Below, in pieces: positions 6,852-13,327 of a DNA stretch of 13,327 nt (position 1 is its first letter; each line of letters starts with the position of its first letter). The notes under the pieces were generated by a model. That model was not told where the DNA came from and ran no database searches. It saw only the letters and a list, made by a program, of their open reading frames with translations. The DNA is from Pseudomonadota bacterium (GTDB taxonomy: Bacteria; Pseudomonadota; Alphaproteobacteria; Rhizobiales; Rhizobiaceae): positions 1-13,327 of the forward strand of contig JAEWHQ010000205.1 in the NCBI GenBank assembly GCA_023387715.1, read 5' to 3'. The translations under genes were made by a program, and so were the position numbers.

Positions 6852-7979
6852 ATGCAGTTTGGAATTTTTACTGTCGGTGATCTGACAACGGATCCAACCA
6901 ACAATCATACACCAACCGAGCATCAGCGCCTCAAAGCCATGATGAAATATGCTTTGAAGGCCGAGGAGGTTGGTTTGGATGTGTTTGCCACCGGTGAACA
7001 CCACAACCCGCCATTTGTGCCTTCATCGCCGACAACGATGCTGGGCTGGATTGCGGCCAAAACCAGCAAAATTCAGCTGACCACCGCGACAACCCTGATC
7101 ACCACCAATGATCCGGTGAAGATTGCCGAAGATTTTTCTGTTCTTCAGCATCTGGCCGATGGTCGTGTGGATCTGATGATGGGGCGCGGTAATACGGGGC
7201 CGGTTTACCCGTGGTTCGGTAAGGATATCCGTCAGGGTATTCCGATGGCGATTGAAAATTATCATCTGCTGCGCCGTTTGTGGCGTGAAAAGGTGGTGGA
7301 TTGGGAAGGCCAGTTCCGCACACCGCTGCGTGGTTTCACACTGGCACCGGCACCGCTTGATGATACGCCGCCATTTGTCTGGCACGGTTCTATTCGTAGT
7401 ACCGAAATTGCCGAACAGGCTGCATTCTATGGAGATGGCTTTTTCGCCAATAATATCTTCTGGAACAAAGAACATACCGAGCAGATGATTAATCTTTATC
7501 GATCGCGTTTTGAGCATTACGGCCATGGCAGTGCTGATCAGGCAATTGTCGGTCTTGGTGGTCATGTGTTCATGCAGAAAAATAGTCAGGACGCGGTTGC
7601 GAAATTCCGTCCTTACTTTGATAAAGCGCCGGTTTATGGCCATGGCCCTTCGCTGGAAGAGTTCACAGAAATGACCCCGCTGACCGTTGGTTCGCCGGAA
7701 CAGGTCATTGAACGCACATTGAGCTTTGCGGATTATGCCGGTCATTATCAGCGTCAGCTCTTCCTGGTTGATCATGCTGGTCTGCCGGAAGAAATGGTGC
7801 TGGAGCAAATCGAACTTTTGGGCACGGAAGTTGTTCCGGTTCTGCGTAAAGAGTTTGAGGCGCGCCGTCCGGCACATATTCCAAGTGACCCGCCGAGCCA
7901 TGCCAGCTTGAAGGCACAAGGCGAGAACGGAAAACACCGCAAGGTTATTCCGGTTGAAACAGGCAAAGAGACAAAGTGA
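6852..7979 (+). CDS. LLM-class FMN-dependent monooxygenase (CE1758-like)
   Basis: A 375-residue luciferase-like oxidoreductase, a TIM-barrel enzyme using reduced FMN and oxygen to hydroxylate or cleave an organic substrate. The N-terminus MQFGIFTVGD is the first barrel strand; GEHHNPPFVPSSP (about residues 48-60) is the conserved segment after the second strand; LADGRVDLMMGRGNTGPVYPWFGKD (about 101-125) carries the usual flavin-site loop of the family. The chain ends with a charged, probably disordered tail from about residue 340. The next gene encodes an FMN reductase of the type partnered with this subfamily (CE1758/CE1759 of Corynebacterium efficiens), which is the strongest reason for the subfamily call. 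AGGTG five bases before ATG serves as ribosome binding site. The stop codon lies inside the loop of a stem-loop. Substrate unknown; likely cytoplasmic and dependent on FMNH2 from its partner. Confidence 0.92.
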   Translation: MQFGIFTVGDLTTDPTNNHTPTEHQRLKAMMKYALKAEEVGLDVFATGEHHNPPFVPSSPTTMLGWIAAKTSKIQLTTATTLITTNDPVKIAEDFSVLQHLADGRVDLMMGRGNTGPVYPWFGKDIRQGIPMAIENYHLLRRLWREKVVDWEGQFRTPLRGFTLAPAPLDDTPPFVWHGSIRSTEIAEQAAFYGDGFFANNIFWNKEHTEQMINLYRSRFEHYGHGSADQAIVGLGGHVFMQKNSQDAVAKFRPYFDKAPVYGHGPSLEEFTEMTPLTVGSPEQVIERTLSFADYAGHYQRQLFLVDHAGLPEEMVLEQIELLGTEVVPVLRKEFEARRPAHIPSDPPSHASLKAQGENGKHRKVIPVETGKETK

Positions 7980-7994
7980 TGTCTTTGTCTTTTT
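7965..7994 (+). terminator. A/T-rich stem-loop over the monooxygenase stop codon, possible attenuator
   Basis: AGACAAAG (7969-7976) pairs with CTTTGTCT (7983-7990), and the stem can extend by AAAG with TTTT to 7965 and 7994, ending in a T-run. The six-base loop contains the TGA stop. The stem has low G+C, so I expect partial termination at most. Ribosomes finishing the monooxygenase would mask it, giving a translation-sensitive read-through into the reductase gene. Confidence 0.45.
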
Positions 7995-8014
7995 AAAAGG
8001 CGCAATTAATTATC

Positions 8015-8040
8015 GTGACGGGAGGTAAGCTTCCCGTCAC
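8015..8040 (+). other. Stem-loop between monooxygenase and reductase genes
   Basis: GTGACGGGA (8015-8023) pairs perfectly with 8032-8040; one G-U and one G-C pair extend the stem to eleven pairs around a TAAG loop. No T-run follows, so it is more likely an mRNA-stabilising or processing element than a terminator. It ends ten bases before the reductase ribosome binding site (AGGAGG, 8050-8055) and leaves that site free. Confidence 0.55.
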
Positions 8041-8060
8041 CTGATTTTCAGGAGGCCAGA

Positions 8061-8741
8061 ATGGCACGAGAGATTATTGTTATCAGTGCAGGCTTGTCAC
8101 AACCTTCATCCACGCGCTTGCTCGCAGATCAGATTACCGAGGCCGTGCGTGCACAGGTTGGCGCGCGCGGTGAAGAAGCACAAATTGAGGTGATTGAGCT
8201 GCGCGAGCTTGCCATTGAGCTGGCAACAACAATGACAACCGGTGGCATCCCGACCCTGCGTTTGTCTGAAGTGAAGAATAAAGTCTCTGCCGCTGATGGA
8301 TTGATCGCGGTTACACCGGTTTTCTCCGCAAGCTATAGCGGTTTGTTCAAAATGCTTTTTGATGTGCTGGACACGGATGCCCTTAACGGTATGCCGGTGA
8401 TTATTGCCGCCACTGCCGGAACGGCCAGACATTCGCTGGTGCTTGATCATGCATTGCGGCCGCTCTTTAGCTATTTGCGTGCCGTTATTATGCCGACAGG
8501 TGTGTTTGCGGCCACAGAAGATTTTGGCGGCGGTGAAGCGGGCAAAGATTTGGCGCGCCGCATCCAGCGTGCAGCAAGCGAATTTACCGCGCAAGTGGTG
8601 ACAGAAAAAACCGGTGTCGGTGGTTTTGTGCCCAATCTTGCCGATCAGCGGACACGCAAATCCGGAGTGGCGCTTGATAATAAAATTACGCCTTTTGCCC
8701 AATTGCTGCAAGGGCATACGGGCGTCAAAGAAAATATCTGA
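8061..8741 (+). CDS. LLM-partnered FMN reductase (CE1759-like)
   Basis: A 226-residue flavodoxin-fold NAD(P)H:FMN reductase expected to supply reduced FMN to the monooxygenase encoded just upstream. The first strand and phosphate-binding loop are IIVISAGLSQPSSTRLLAD (residues 5-23). TPVFSASYSGLFK (85-97) is the segment that contacts the flavin ring in NADPH-dependent FMN reductases, and AATAGTARHS (116-125) is the third flavin-contact loop. The C-terminal 50 residues are family-specific and not otherwise recognisable. An ideal ribosome binding site, AGGAGG, lies five bases before the ATG, stronger than that of the monooxygenase gene. The 81-base gap with two stem-loops implies one operon with adjustable ratios, or processed mRNA. 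A further stem-loop follows the stop. Two-component flavin systems usually pass FMNH2 by diffusion or transient contact; which applies here cannot be seen. Confidence 0.92.
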   Translation: MAREIIVISAGLSQPSSTRLLADQITEAVRAQVGARGEEAQIEVIELRELAIELATTMTTGGIPTLRLSEVKNKVSAADGLIAVTPVFSASYSGLFKMLFDVLDTDALNGMPVIIAATAGTARHSLVLDHALRPLFSYLRAVIMPTGVFAATEDFGGGEAGKDLARRIQRAASEFTAQVVTEKTGVGGFVPNLADQRTRKSGVALDNKITPFAQLLQGHTGVKENI

Positions 8742-8756
8742 GATGATCCGATCCGA

Positions 8757-8790
8757 CAGGCTGGCGGTCTATAATCAAGCTGCCAGCCTG
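8757..8790 (+). terminator. Stem-loop after the FMN reductase gene, probable terminator
   Basis: CAGGCTGGC (8757-8765) pairs perfectly with GCCAGCCTG (8782-8790) around a 16-base loop, 15 bases after the stop. Only ATTTA follows, so the T-run is poor, but position and G+C-rich stem fit the end of the monooxygenase/reductase operon. Confidence 0.5.
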
Positions 8791-8856
8791 ATTTAGCGCA
8801 ACAACAAGCCATCATTGCTAAATGGTGTTTTTTCTGCTCCAAAGGAATATGAAAAA

Positions 8857-8919
8857 ATGGAACGCTGGCGCAATCTTGGCACTCGCGTGATTAATTTGAA
8901 CGTGCTGGAATTGTTGTGA
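8857..8919 (+). CDS. Possible 20-codon leader ORF overlapping the nuclease start
   Basis: ATG at 8857 opens a 20-residue frame (MERWRNLGTRVINLNVLELL) whose TGA shares four bases with the GTG start of the nuclease gene (GTGA, 8916-8919). GGA at 8844-8846 lies ten bases before the ATG, a usable but long spacing. The frame is stop-free back to 8797, so it may alternatively be the remnant of a longer gene, or chance. I recognise no family. If translated, it would couple translation to the nuclease gene. Confidence 0.25.
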   Translation: MERWRNLGTRVINLNVLELL

Positions 8920-10184
8920 CTTTTCGTTTTGTACATGCTGCCGATATTCATCTGGATTCACCGCTGCGCTCGCTTGCATTGCGCAATAGCGAATTGGCGG
9001 AACTGATCGGCAATGCCACACGTCAGGCCTTTGTGCGTATTATTGATTTATGTATCGCGCAAAATGTCGATGCTTTGCTCATTGCCGGTGATCTCTATGA
9101 TGGTGACCAGACATCGATGAAAACCGCGCGCTTTTTGCATGAGCAATTAAAGCGGCTGGATGATGCAAAAATCAGCACATTTATCATTCGCGGCAATCAT
9201 GATGCTTTATCGCGTATTACCAAAGAACTGGTATTGCCTGAAAGTGTTAAACTGTTTGGCGGGCGGGCGGAAATGGTCGAAATTGATCATGCCGACACGC
9301 CTTTTCCGATTTGCATTCATGGTTTAAGTTTTGCGCAAGCCCACGCGCCGGATAGTTTACTGCCTAAATATAAGCAGCCGCAGGCCGGTGCCTTCAATAT
9401 CGGTCTTTTACATACCAGTCTGGCCGGAAGCGAAGGCCATGATCTTTATGCGCCATGCAGTATCAAAGATTTGCAGGAAAGCGGTTTTCAATATTGGGCA
9501 TTGGGGCATATTCACAAACGCAGCATTGTGGAAGGTGCTTGTGCCATCGTGATGCCGGGCATGCCGCAGGGGCGCGATATTAATGAGGCCGGTGCGAAAT
9601 CTGTAAGCCTTGTCACCGTCAATCATGATCGCTCGATTGAAATTGTTGAGCATGTCACCAGTATCGCGCAATTTGAACGCCTGACGATCAATGTCAGTGG
9701 TCTTGTGGAGTGGCCGGAGCTGGTGCAATTTATCGGTGCAGCTTTACAGCAAAATGCAGGCAATGTAATTGCTGAACATGGGGTTTTCCGTGTGCTTTTG
9801 ACCGGACAAACGGCACTTGCATGGCGTATTCGCCGCGATGCGGATTTGCTGATGGAAGAGTTGCAGGCCAAGGCTATGTCCATCGGGCAGACATGGATTG
9901 AAAAGCTTGAAATTGCCTGTGAGCCGCTGGCTGAAAATCTCAGTTCCAAGAGTGATCCGTTACATGATCTTTATCATCTGGTGCATGAGGATGTATTGTC
10001 CACGCCAGCTTTTCAGGCGGATGCACAAAAGATTGCCGAAGAACTGAAAGCGCAATTGCCGCCCGAATGTCGCGATATATTCGGGCAGGATGAAGCAGAG
10101 TTTCAAGCTATCATTGATGGGTTGGTAAAAGTGGGTGCGGAGAATGTTATCGCACGGCTTCAATCTGATGAGAGTGAGGTTTAA
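8916..10184 (+). CDS. Mre11/SbcD-like DNA repair nuclease (YhaO-type)
   Basis: A 422-residue calcineurin-like phosphoesterase related to B. subtilis YhaO and to SbcD/Mre11, nucleases that process DNA ends using two Mn ions. All five motifs are present in order: Asp10 and His12 in ADIHLD, Asp59 in AGDLYD, Asn94-His95-Asp96 in RGNHD, His166 in GLLHT, and His198 and His200 in LGHIHK. The stretch PGMPQGRDINEAG closes the catalytic domain; residues from about 235 form the accessory and partner-binding region. The GTG start is the only plausible one: the frame has a stop at 8892-8894 and no ATG before the first motif. GGAA five bases upstream is a weak ribosome site, so coupling to a short upstream frame is possible. 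The ATPase gene starts three bases after the stop, indicating one operon and one complex. It is shaped like YhaO rather than the housekeeping SbcD. Confidence 0.93.
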   Translation: MTFRFVHAADIHLDSPLRSLALRNSELAELIGNATRQAFVRIIDLCIAQNVDALLIAGDLYDGDQTSMKTARFLHEQLKRLDDAKISTFIIRGNHDALSRITKELVLPESVKLFGGRAEMVEIDHADTPFPICIHGLSFAQAHAPDSLLPKYKQPQAGAFNIGLLHTSLAGSEGHDLYAPCSIKDLQESGFQYWALGHIHKRSIVEGACAIVMPGMPQGRDINEAGAKSVSLVTVNHDRSIEIVEHVTSIAQFERLTINVSGLVEWPELVQFIGAALQQNAGNVIAEHGVFRVLLTGQTALAWRIRRDADLLMEELQAKAMSIGQTWIEKLEIACEPLAENLSSKSDPLHDLYHLVHEDVLSTPAFQADAQKIAEELKAQLPPECRDIFGQDEAEFQAIIDGLVKVGAENVIARLQSDESEV

Positions 10185-10187
10185 AAA

Positions 10188-13100
10188 ATGCGATTACAGC
10201 GATTTGACCTCACCCGTTATGGCAAATTTACCGATAAACAGATCGAATTTGGTGAAAAAACGGACAAAAAACCGGATTTTCACATCATTTATGGGCCAAA
10301 TGAAGCAGGAAAATCGACGCTTTTTTCAGGTCTGTTGGATTTGATCTTCGGAATTGGTGCGCAAAGCTCTTATAATTTTATTCATCCTTATAACACGATG
10401 CAGCTTGGCGGGCTGGTTGAGGTTAATGGTGAGGCAAGGGAATTTGTCCGCATCAAACGGCCAAATAATAGCCTGCTGGACGGGCAGGGGCGGCCACTGC
10501 CGGAAAGCGCTATTCGGGCAGATATTGGCGCGATTGAACGCGACAGCTATCGCACGATGTTTTCATTGAATGATGAAACGCTGGAACAGGGCGGGGAGAA
10601 TATTCTTGCCAGCAAGGGCGACCTTGGCGAATTGCTTTTTTCGGCCAGTGCCGGCTTGGCGCAACTAAGTAATAGGCTGACGGATCTGCGCAGTGAAGCG
10701 GATTTGTTTTACAAGTTTCGTGGCCGTAACAGCCAGCTGCAAGCTTTAAAAGCCCAATTGGCTGATCTAAAAGCTGAGCGCGAACAATTTGATGTTTTTG
10801 CTGCTGATTTTGCCCTGCTGGTTAAGAACCGCGATCAGGCGACGCAGCAATATGAAGAGATTAATGGTGAGCGTAATGTCATGCGCTTGCGCATTGCAGC
10901 GCTCGAAAAACAGCTCAATGCTTTGCCGCGTCTTGCCAGTTTGAAGCGTTTGCGTGAACGTCTGGCACCATTGCAATATTTGCCTCAGCCGCCTTATGAC
11001 TGGACAGCGGAAGTGCGGGAATTGCAGGGTCAAGAGATTGAGTTGCGGGTGCAACTGCAATCTTTGTCAGATGAAATGGAACGTCTGCGCCATCAGATTG
11101 ATGCGATTGAAGTGGATGAAAATGCGCTTCCACTGGCTGGCCGGATTGCAGAACTGGAAGACTTGCGCGCGCGCTTTTTAACGGCTGCCAAAGACCTGCC
11201 CGAACGCCATCTGGAAGCGCGCGAAGTGCAGGGCGTGCTGCAAGGTATCTTGCGCCGGTTAGGGCGTGAAAATGAAAAAGACCCGCAAAATCTGGTTCTG
11301 TCTGCCCGTATAACCGGTCAGTTTACTGGTTTGATTGAAGCGCGCTCCGGCCTCGATAGTGAACTGAAAGCGGCAGAAGCAGAATTATTACATGCTGAGC
11401 AGCAGGCAAAGCTTTTAAAGGCCCAAAACAAAGAGGCTTTGGGTGAAGATCAGGCATTGCAACTGGATGGTGCTTTGAGCCATGAGCTCGATGCTTTGAC
11501 AGCACGTTTGCGGGTTTTAGATTTTCACACTCGCCAGCAGGGTCTGAGAGAAAACCTGACTGATCTACAAGGTGCATTTGAAACGCGGCTTGGTGATTTA
11601 CGCCCCTATAATGAAGGTGCTGAGCGCTTGGCAGAGATGCTTGTGCCGGATCAGAGCCAAGTGCAGCATTGCAAGGCAGAGATAGCCGCCCAAAAAGATC
11701 AGATCAAACATTGGGCGCATGAGGCGGCACGGTTAAGCAACCGTTTGGCACAGTTGCAGAGCGAAAAAGATGCACTCTCCTTAAGTCAGGGAATCGTCGA
11801 TGAGAGCGCAGCTATTGCCATTCGACGTGCGCGGGACGAGGCATGGATTGCGCATCGCAAACAATTAGATCAGGGGTCGGCGGATCATTTTGAGCATGTG
11901 TTGCGACAAGATGATCAGGTGCAGGTAAGCCGCATTTCGCAGCTGACTGCACTGACCAAATTGCAGCAATTAACCCATGACCATAAGCTGACAGAAGATG
12001 ATCTGACGCGGGCAGAAACGGCACGTGAAAATGCTGAAAAAACACTTGCCCTCTTGATGCAGCAGGTTCACGGCTTTGTTGAGAAAATGTCGCCCTCATT
12101 GGTCAGTTTTCTGAATATTGATAATTTTGAAGAGTGGCTGGCGCGCCGCGCTCAAGCCTTGGACTTGCGTGAGAAAATGCTGGGCGCGCAACGCAAATTA
12201 GATGTGGCACTTGATGATGAGGCTCAAGCGATCAACTCTTTGCAAGTGCTGTTGGAACGCAGTGGCTTTGTTTTTAAAACGGGCGAAAAACCATCCTTGC
12301 AAAGCCTCATTGCAACAAGCGCTGATTTGATGGGGCGCAAAGCTGAATGGCAAAAACTGCAGGCAGCTGTGGCCAAATCGGCTGAAGAGTTGCAACGCCG
12401 CGAACATGCTTTCAATGCGGTGAAGCAGGCTGCTCATCAATGGCAACAACAATGGCAGGAACTTTGTGCAGCTTGCTGGCTGGGGCAAAGCGGAGAACCT
12501 GTTGATCTGAGCACCGTGCGCGAGATTTTGCCTTTGATGCGCGAGCTTGAGACTGCGCTGGAAAAACAAAATTCGCTGGCTGACCGTATCAACAAGATGG
12601 AAGAAGATCAGCAGCAATTCCGCCTTAAAGTGCAGGATTTAAGCTTACAGGCTGGCTTTGATCATGAGCGGCTGGAACCGCTTGATCTGGCACATCAGTT
12701 GCAACAGGCCAATAAAGCGGCAGTCAATGCTGATGAGCGGCGCCGTAAACTGATGGAAACGCTGTCAGAAGCGGATGAGCGGCGGCTTAAAATCGTTGAA
12801 ATGCAGTCGGTTCTGACGGCTAAAAAGCTTGAGAAAACCAAACTCTTTGACGTTGATATGCTGGATGAATTGCTCGCAAAACTGGCGCAAGTGCAAGAGC
12901 GTGCCGAGCTGCAACGATTTAGTGAAGAGGCGGAAGCTGAGCTTATTTCAATGCTGGGGGCTGAAAGCACAAAAAGTGCTGAAGAGCAGCTTGGCAATTT
13001 GGAGCGTGAAGCAGTTGAAGCTGAGCTCACCGAACTGCGCGCCCGCAGTGAAGATATTGATGGTCGCTGTCAGGAGCTTTATCTGGCTAAAAATCAGGCC

Positions 13101-13327
13101 GAAGATAAAATTGCTGCTGTGGGTGGCGATAGCCGTATTGCGGAAATCGAAGAACGCCGCCGCACTATATTGCTGGAAATTGAAGATGGTGCGCGTAATT
13201 ATCTGCAATTGCGCATTGGTATTGCTGCGGCTGAGGCGGGTTTGATTGCCTATCGCGACAAACATCGCTCTTCGATGATGGAACGGGCATCGGACGCTTT
13301 CAGCACGATCAGCCGTGGTGATTATTC
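10188..13327 (+). CDS. Coiled-coil AAA ATPase of YhaN/Rad50 type, 3' end missing
   Basis: Open from ATG 10188 to the right edge: 1046 codons plus two bases, no stop. It encodes the ATPase partner of the upstream nuclease, an SMC/Rad50-like protein that would use ATP to clamp and open DNA ends. The N-terminal lobe holds Walker A, GPNEAGKST (residues 36-44, Lys42), and the Q-loop region FSLNDETLEQGGENIL with GELLFSASAGL, both typical of YhaN-like proteins. From about residue 180 to 1020 the chain is almost entirely Leu-, Glu-, Gln- and Arg-rich heptad sequence, a long coiled coil. The end of the visible part (DAFSTISRGDYS) is the lead-in to the second ATPase lobe, so the signature motif, Walker B and D-loop should lie just outside, probably within 150 codons. 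GAGG eight bases before the ATG is the ribosome site. There is a CAAC pair (Cys760, Cys763), but it is off the middle of the coil, so a zinc hook is doubtful. Confidence 0.92.
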   Translation, partial: MRLQRFDLTRYGKFTDKQIEFGEKTDKKPDFHIIYGPNEAGKSTLFSGLLDLIFGIGAQSSYNFIHPYNTMQLGGLVEVNGEAREFVRIKRPNNSLLDGQGRPLPESAIRADIGAIERDSYRTMFSLNDETLEQGGENILASKGDLGELLFSASAGLAQLSNRLTDLRSEADLFYKFRGRNSQLQALKAQLADLKAEREQFDVFAADFALLVKNRDQATQQYEEINGERNVMRLRIAALEKQLNALPRLASLKRLRERLAPLQYLPQPPYDWTAEVRELQGQEIELRVQLQSLSDEMERLRHQIDAIEVDENALPLAGRIAELEDLRARFLTAAKDLPERHLEAREVQGVLQGILRRLGRENEKDPQNLVLSARITGQFTGLIEARSGLDSELKAAEAELLHAEQQAKLLKAQNKEALGEDQALQLDGALSHELDALTARLRVLDFHTRQQGLRENLTDLQGAFETRLGDLRPYNEGAERLAEMLVPDQSQVQHCKAEIAAQKDQIKHWAHEAARLSNRLAQLQSEKDALSLSQGIVDESAAIAIRRARDEAWIAHRKQLDQGSADHFEHVLRQDDQVQVSRISQLTALTKLQQLTHDHKLTEDDLTRAETARENAEKTLALLMQQVHGFVEKMSPSLVSFLNIDNFEEWLARRAQALDLREKMLGAQRKLDVALDDEAQAINSLQVLLERSGFVFKTGEKPSLQSLIATSADLMGRKAEWQKLQAAVAKSAEELQRREHAFNAVKQAAHQWQQQWQELCAACWLGQSGEPVDLSTVREILPLMRELETALEKQNSLADRINKMEEDQQQFRLKVQDLSLQAGFDHERLEPLDLAHQLQQANKAAVNADERRRKLMETLSEADERRLKIVEMQSVLTAKKLEKTKLFDVDMLDELLAKLAQVQERAELQRFSEEAEAELISMLGAESTKSAEEQLGNLEREAVEAELTELRARSEDIDGRCQELYLAKNQAEDKIAAVGGDSRIAEIEERRRTILLEIEDGARNYLQLRIGIAAAEAGLIAYRDKHRSSMMERASDAFSTISRGDY

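Noticed and set aside
7023..7937. Long antisense frame (304 residues) inside the monooxygenase gene
   Set aside because: Cys-, His- and Arg-rich shadow with no recognisable domain; a by-product of codon choice in the sense gene.
8106..8717. Antisense frame (203 residues) covering most of the FMN reductase gene
   Set aside because: Same pattern as other shadows, no ribosome site and no recognisable protein family.
12465..12476. Annotating a Rad50-type zinc hook as a feature
   Set aside because: CAAC is not at the centre of the coil and conservation cannot be assessed here, so it is listed only as a low-interest finding.
1..13327. CRISPR array, insertion sequence, tRNA, prophage or toxin-antitoxin genes
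   Set aside because: No regularly spaced repeats, terminal inverted repeats, tRNA-like cloverleaf or matching proteins are visible on either strand.

Overview
The window carries ordinary bacterial chromosomal DNA: dense protein-coding genes with short gaps and no tRNA, rRNA, insertion sequence, CRISPR array or phage gene that I can see. G+C looks close to one half by eye. The gene families point to an alphaproteobacterium of the Rhizobiales/Brucellaceae type: a YhaO/YhaN-like nuclease-ATPase pair, a LysR regulator divergent from a pirin, and a luciferase-like monooxygenase with its partner FMN reductase. A lower-G+C Brucella relative would fit. The genus is inference, not something read from the sequence.

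Layout. At the left edge (1-617) is the C-terminal part of an M20-family metallopeptidase, closed by a strong intrinsic terminator (629-664). Next is a complete penicillin-acylase-family Ntn hydrolase (711-3047) with its autoprocessing Gly-Ser site and catalytic residues and no visible export signal. A LysR regulator (3077-4024, minus strand) converges on it with a 29-base gap. The LysR gene diverges from a pirin gene (4160-5026), and the 135-base gap between them holds two inverted repeats that are candidate operators. Downstream on the plus strand come a YcaC-like cysteine hydrolase (5116-5748), a ten-helix EamA/DMT exporter (5854-6705), a luciferase-like flavin monooxygenase (6852-7979) and its FMN reductase (8061-8741). 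Two stem-loops separate the last two genes. The right third holds a two-gene DNA-processing unit: an Mre11-type nuclease (8916-10184) and, three bases later, a very long coiled-coil ATPase of the YhaN/Rad50 type that runs off the window (10188-13327). A 20-codon reading frame may be translationally coupled to the nuclease.

How the genes may work together. The first two are amide-bond hydrolases but are separated by a terminator, so they are probably independent. The middle block (LysR, pirin, YcaC, exporter, FMNH2-dependent monooxygenase plus flavin reductase) looks like a small redox or xenobiotic-response neighbourhood. Only the LysR-pirin divergence and the monooxygenase-reductase pairing are strongly supported as functional links. 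The nuclease-ATPase pair should form one SMC-like complex acting on DNA ends. No clearly new system is evident. The items most worth a second look are the perfect 16-base palindrome before pirin, the stem-loops inside the monooxygenase/reductase operon, the non-exported acylase with a His at beta position 23, and the nuclease-ATPase pair with its small coupled frame.
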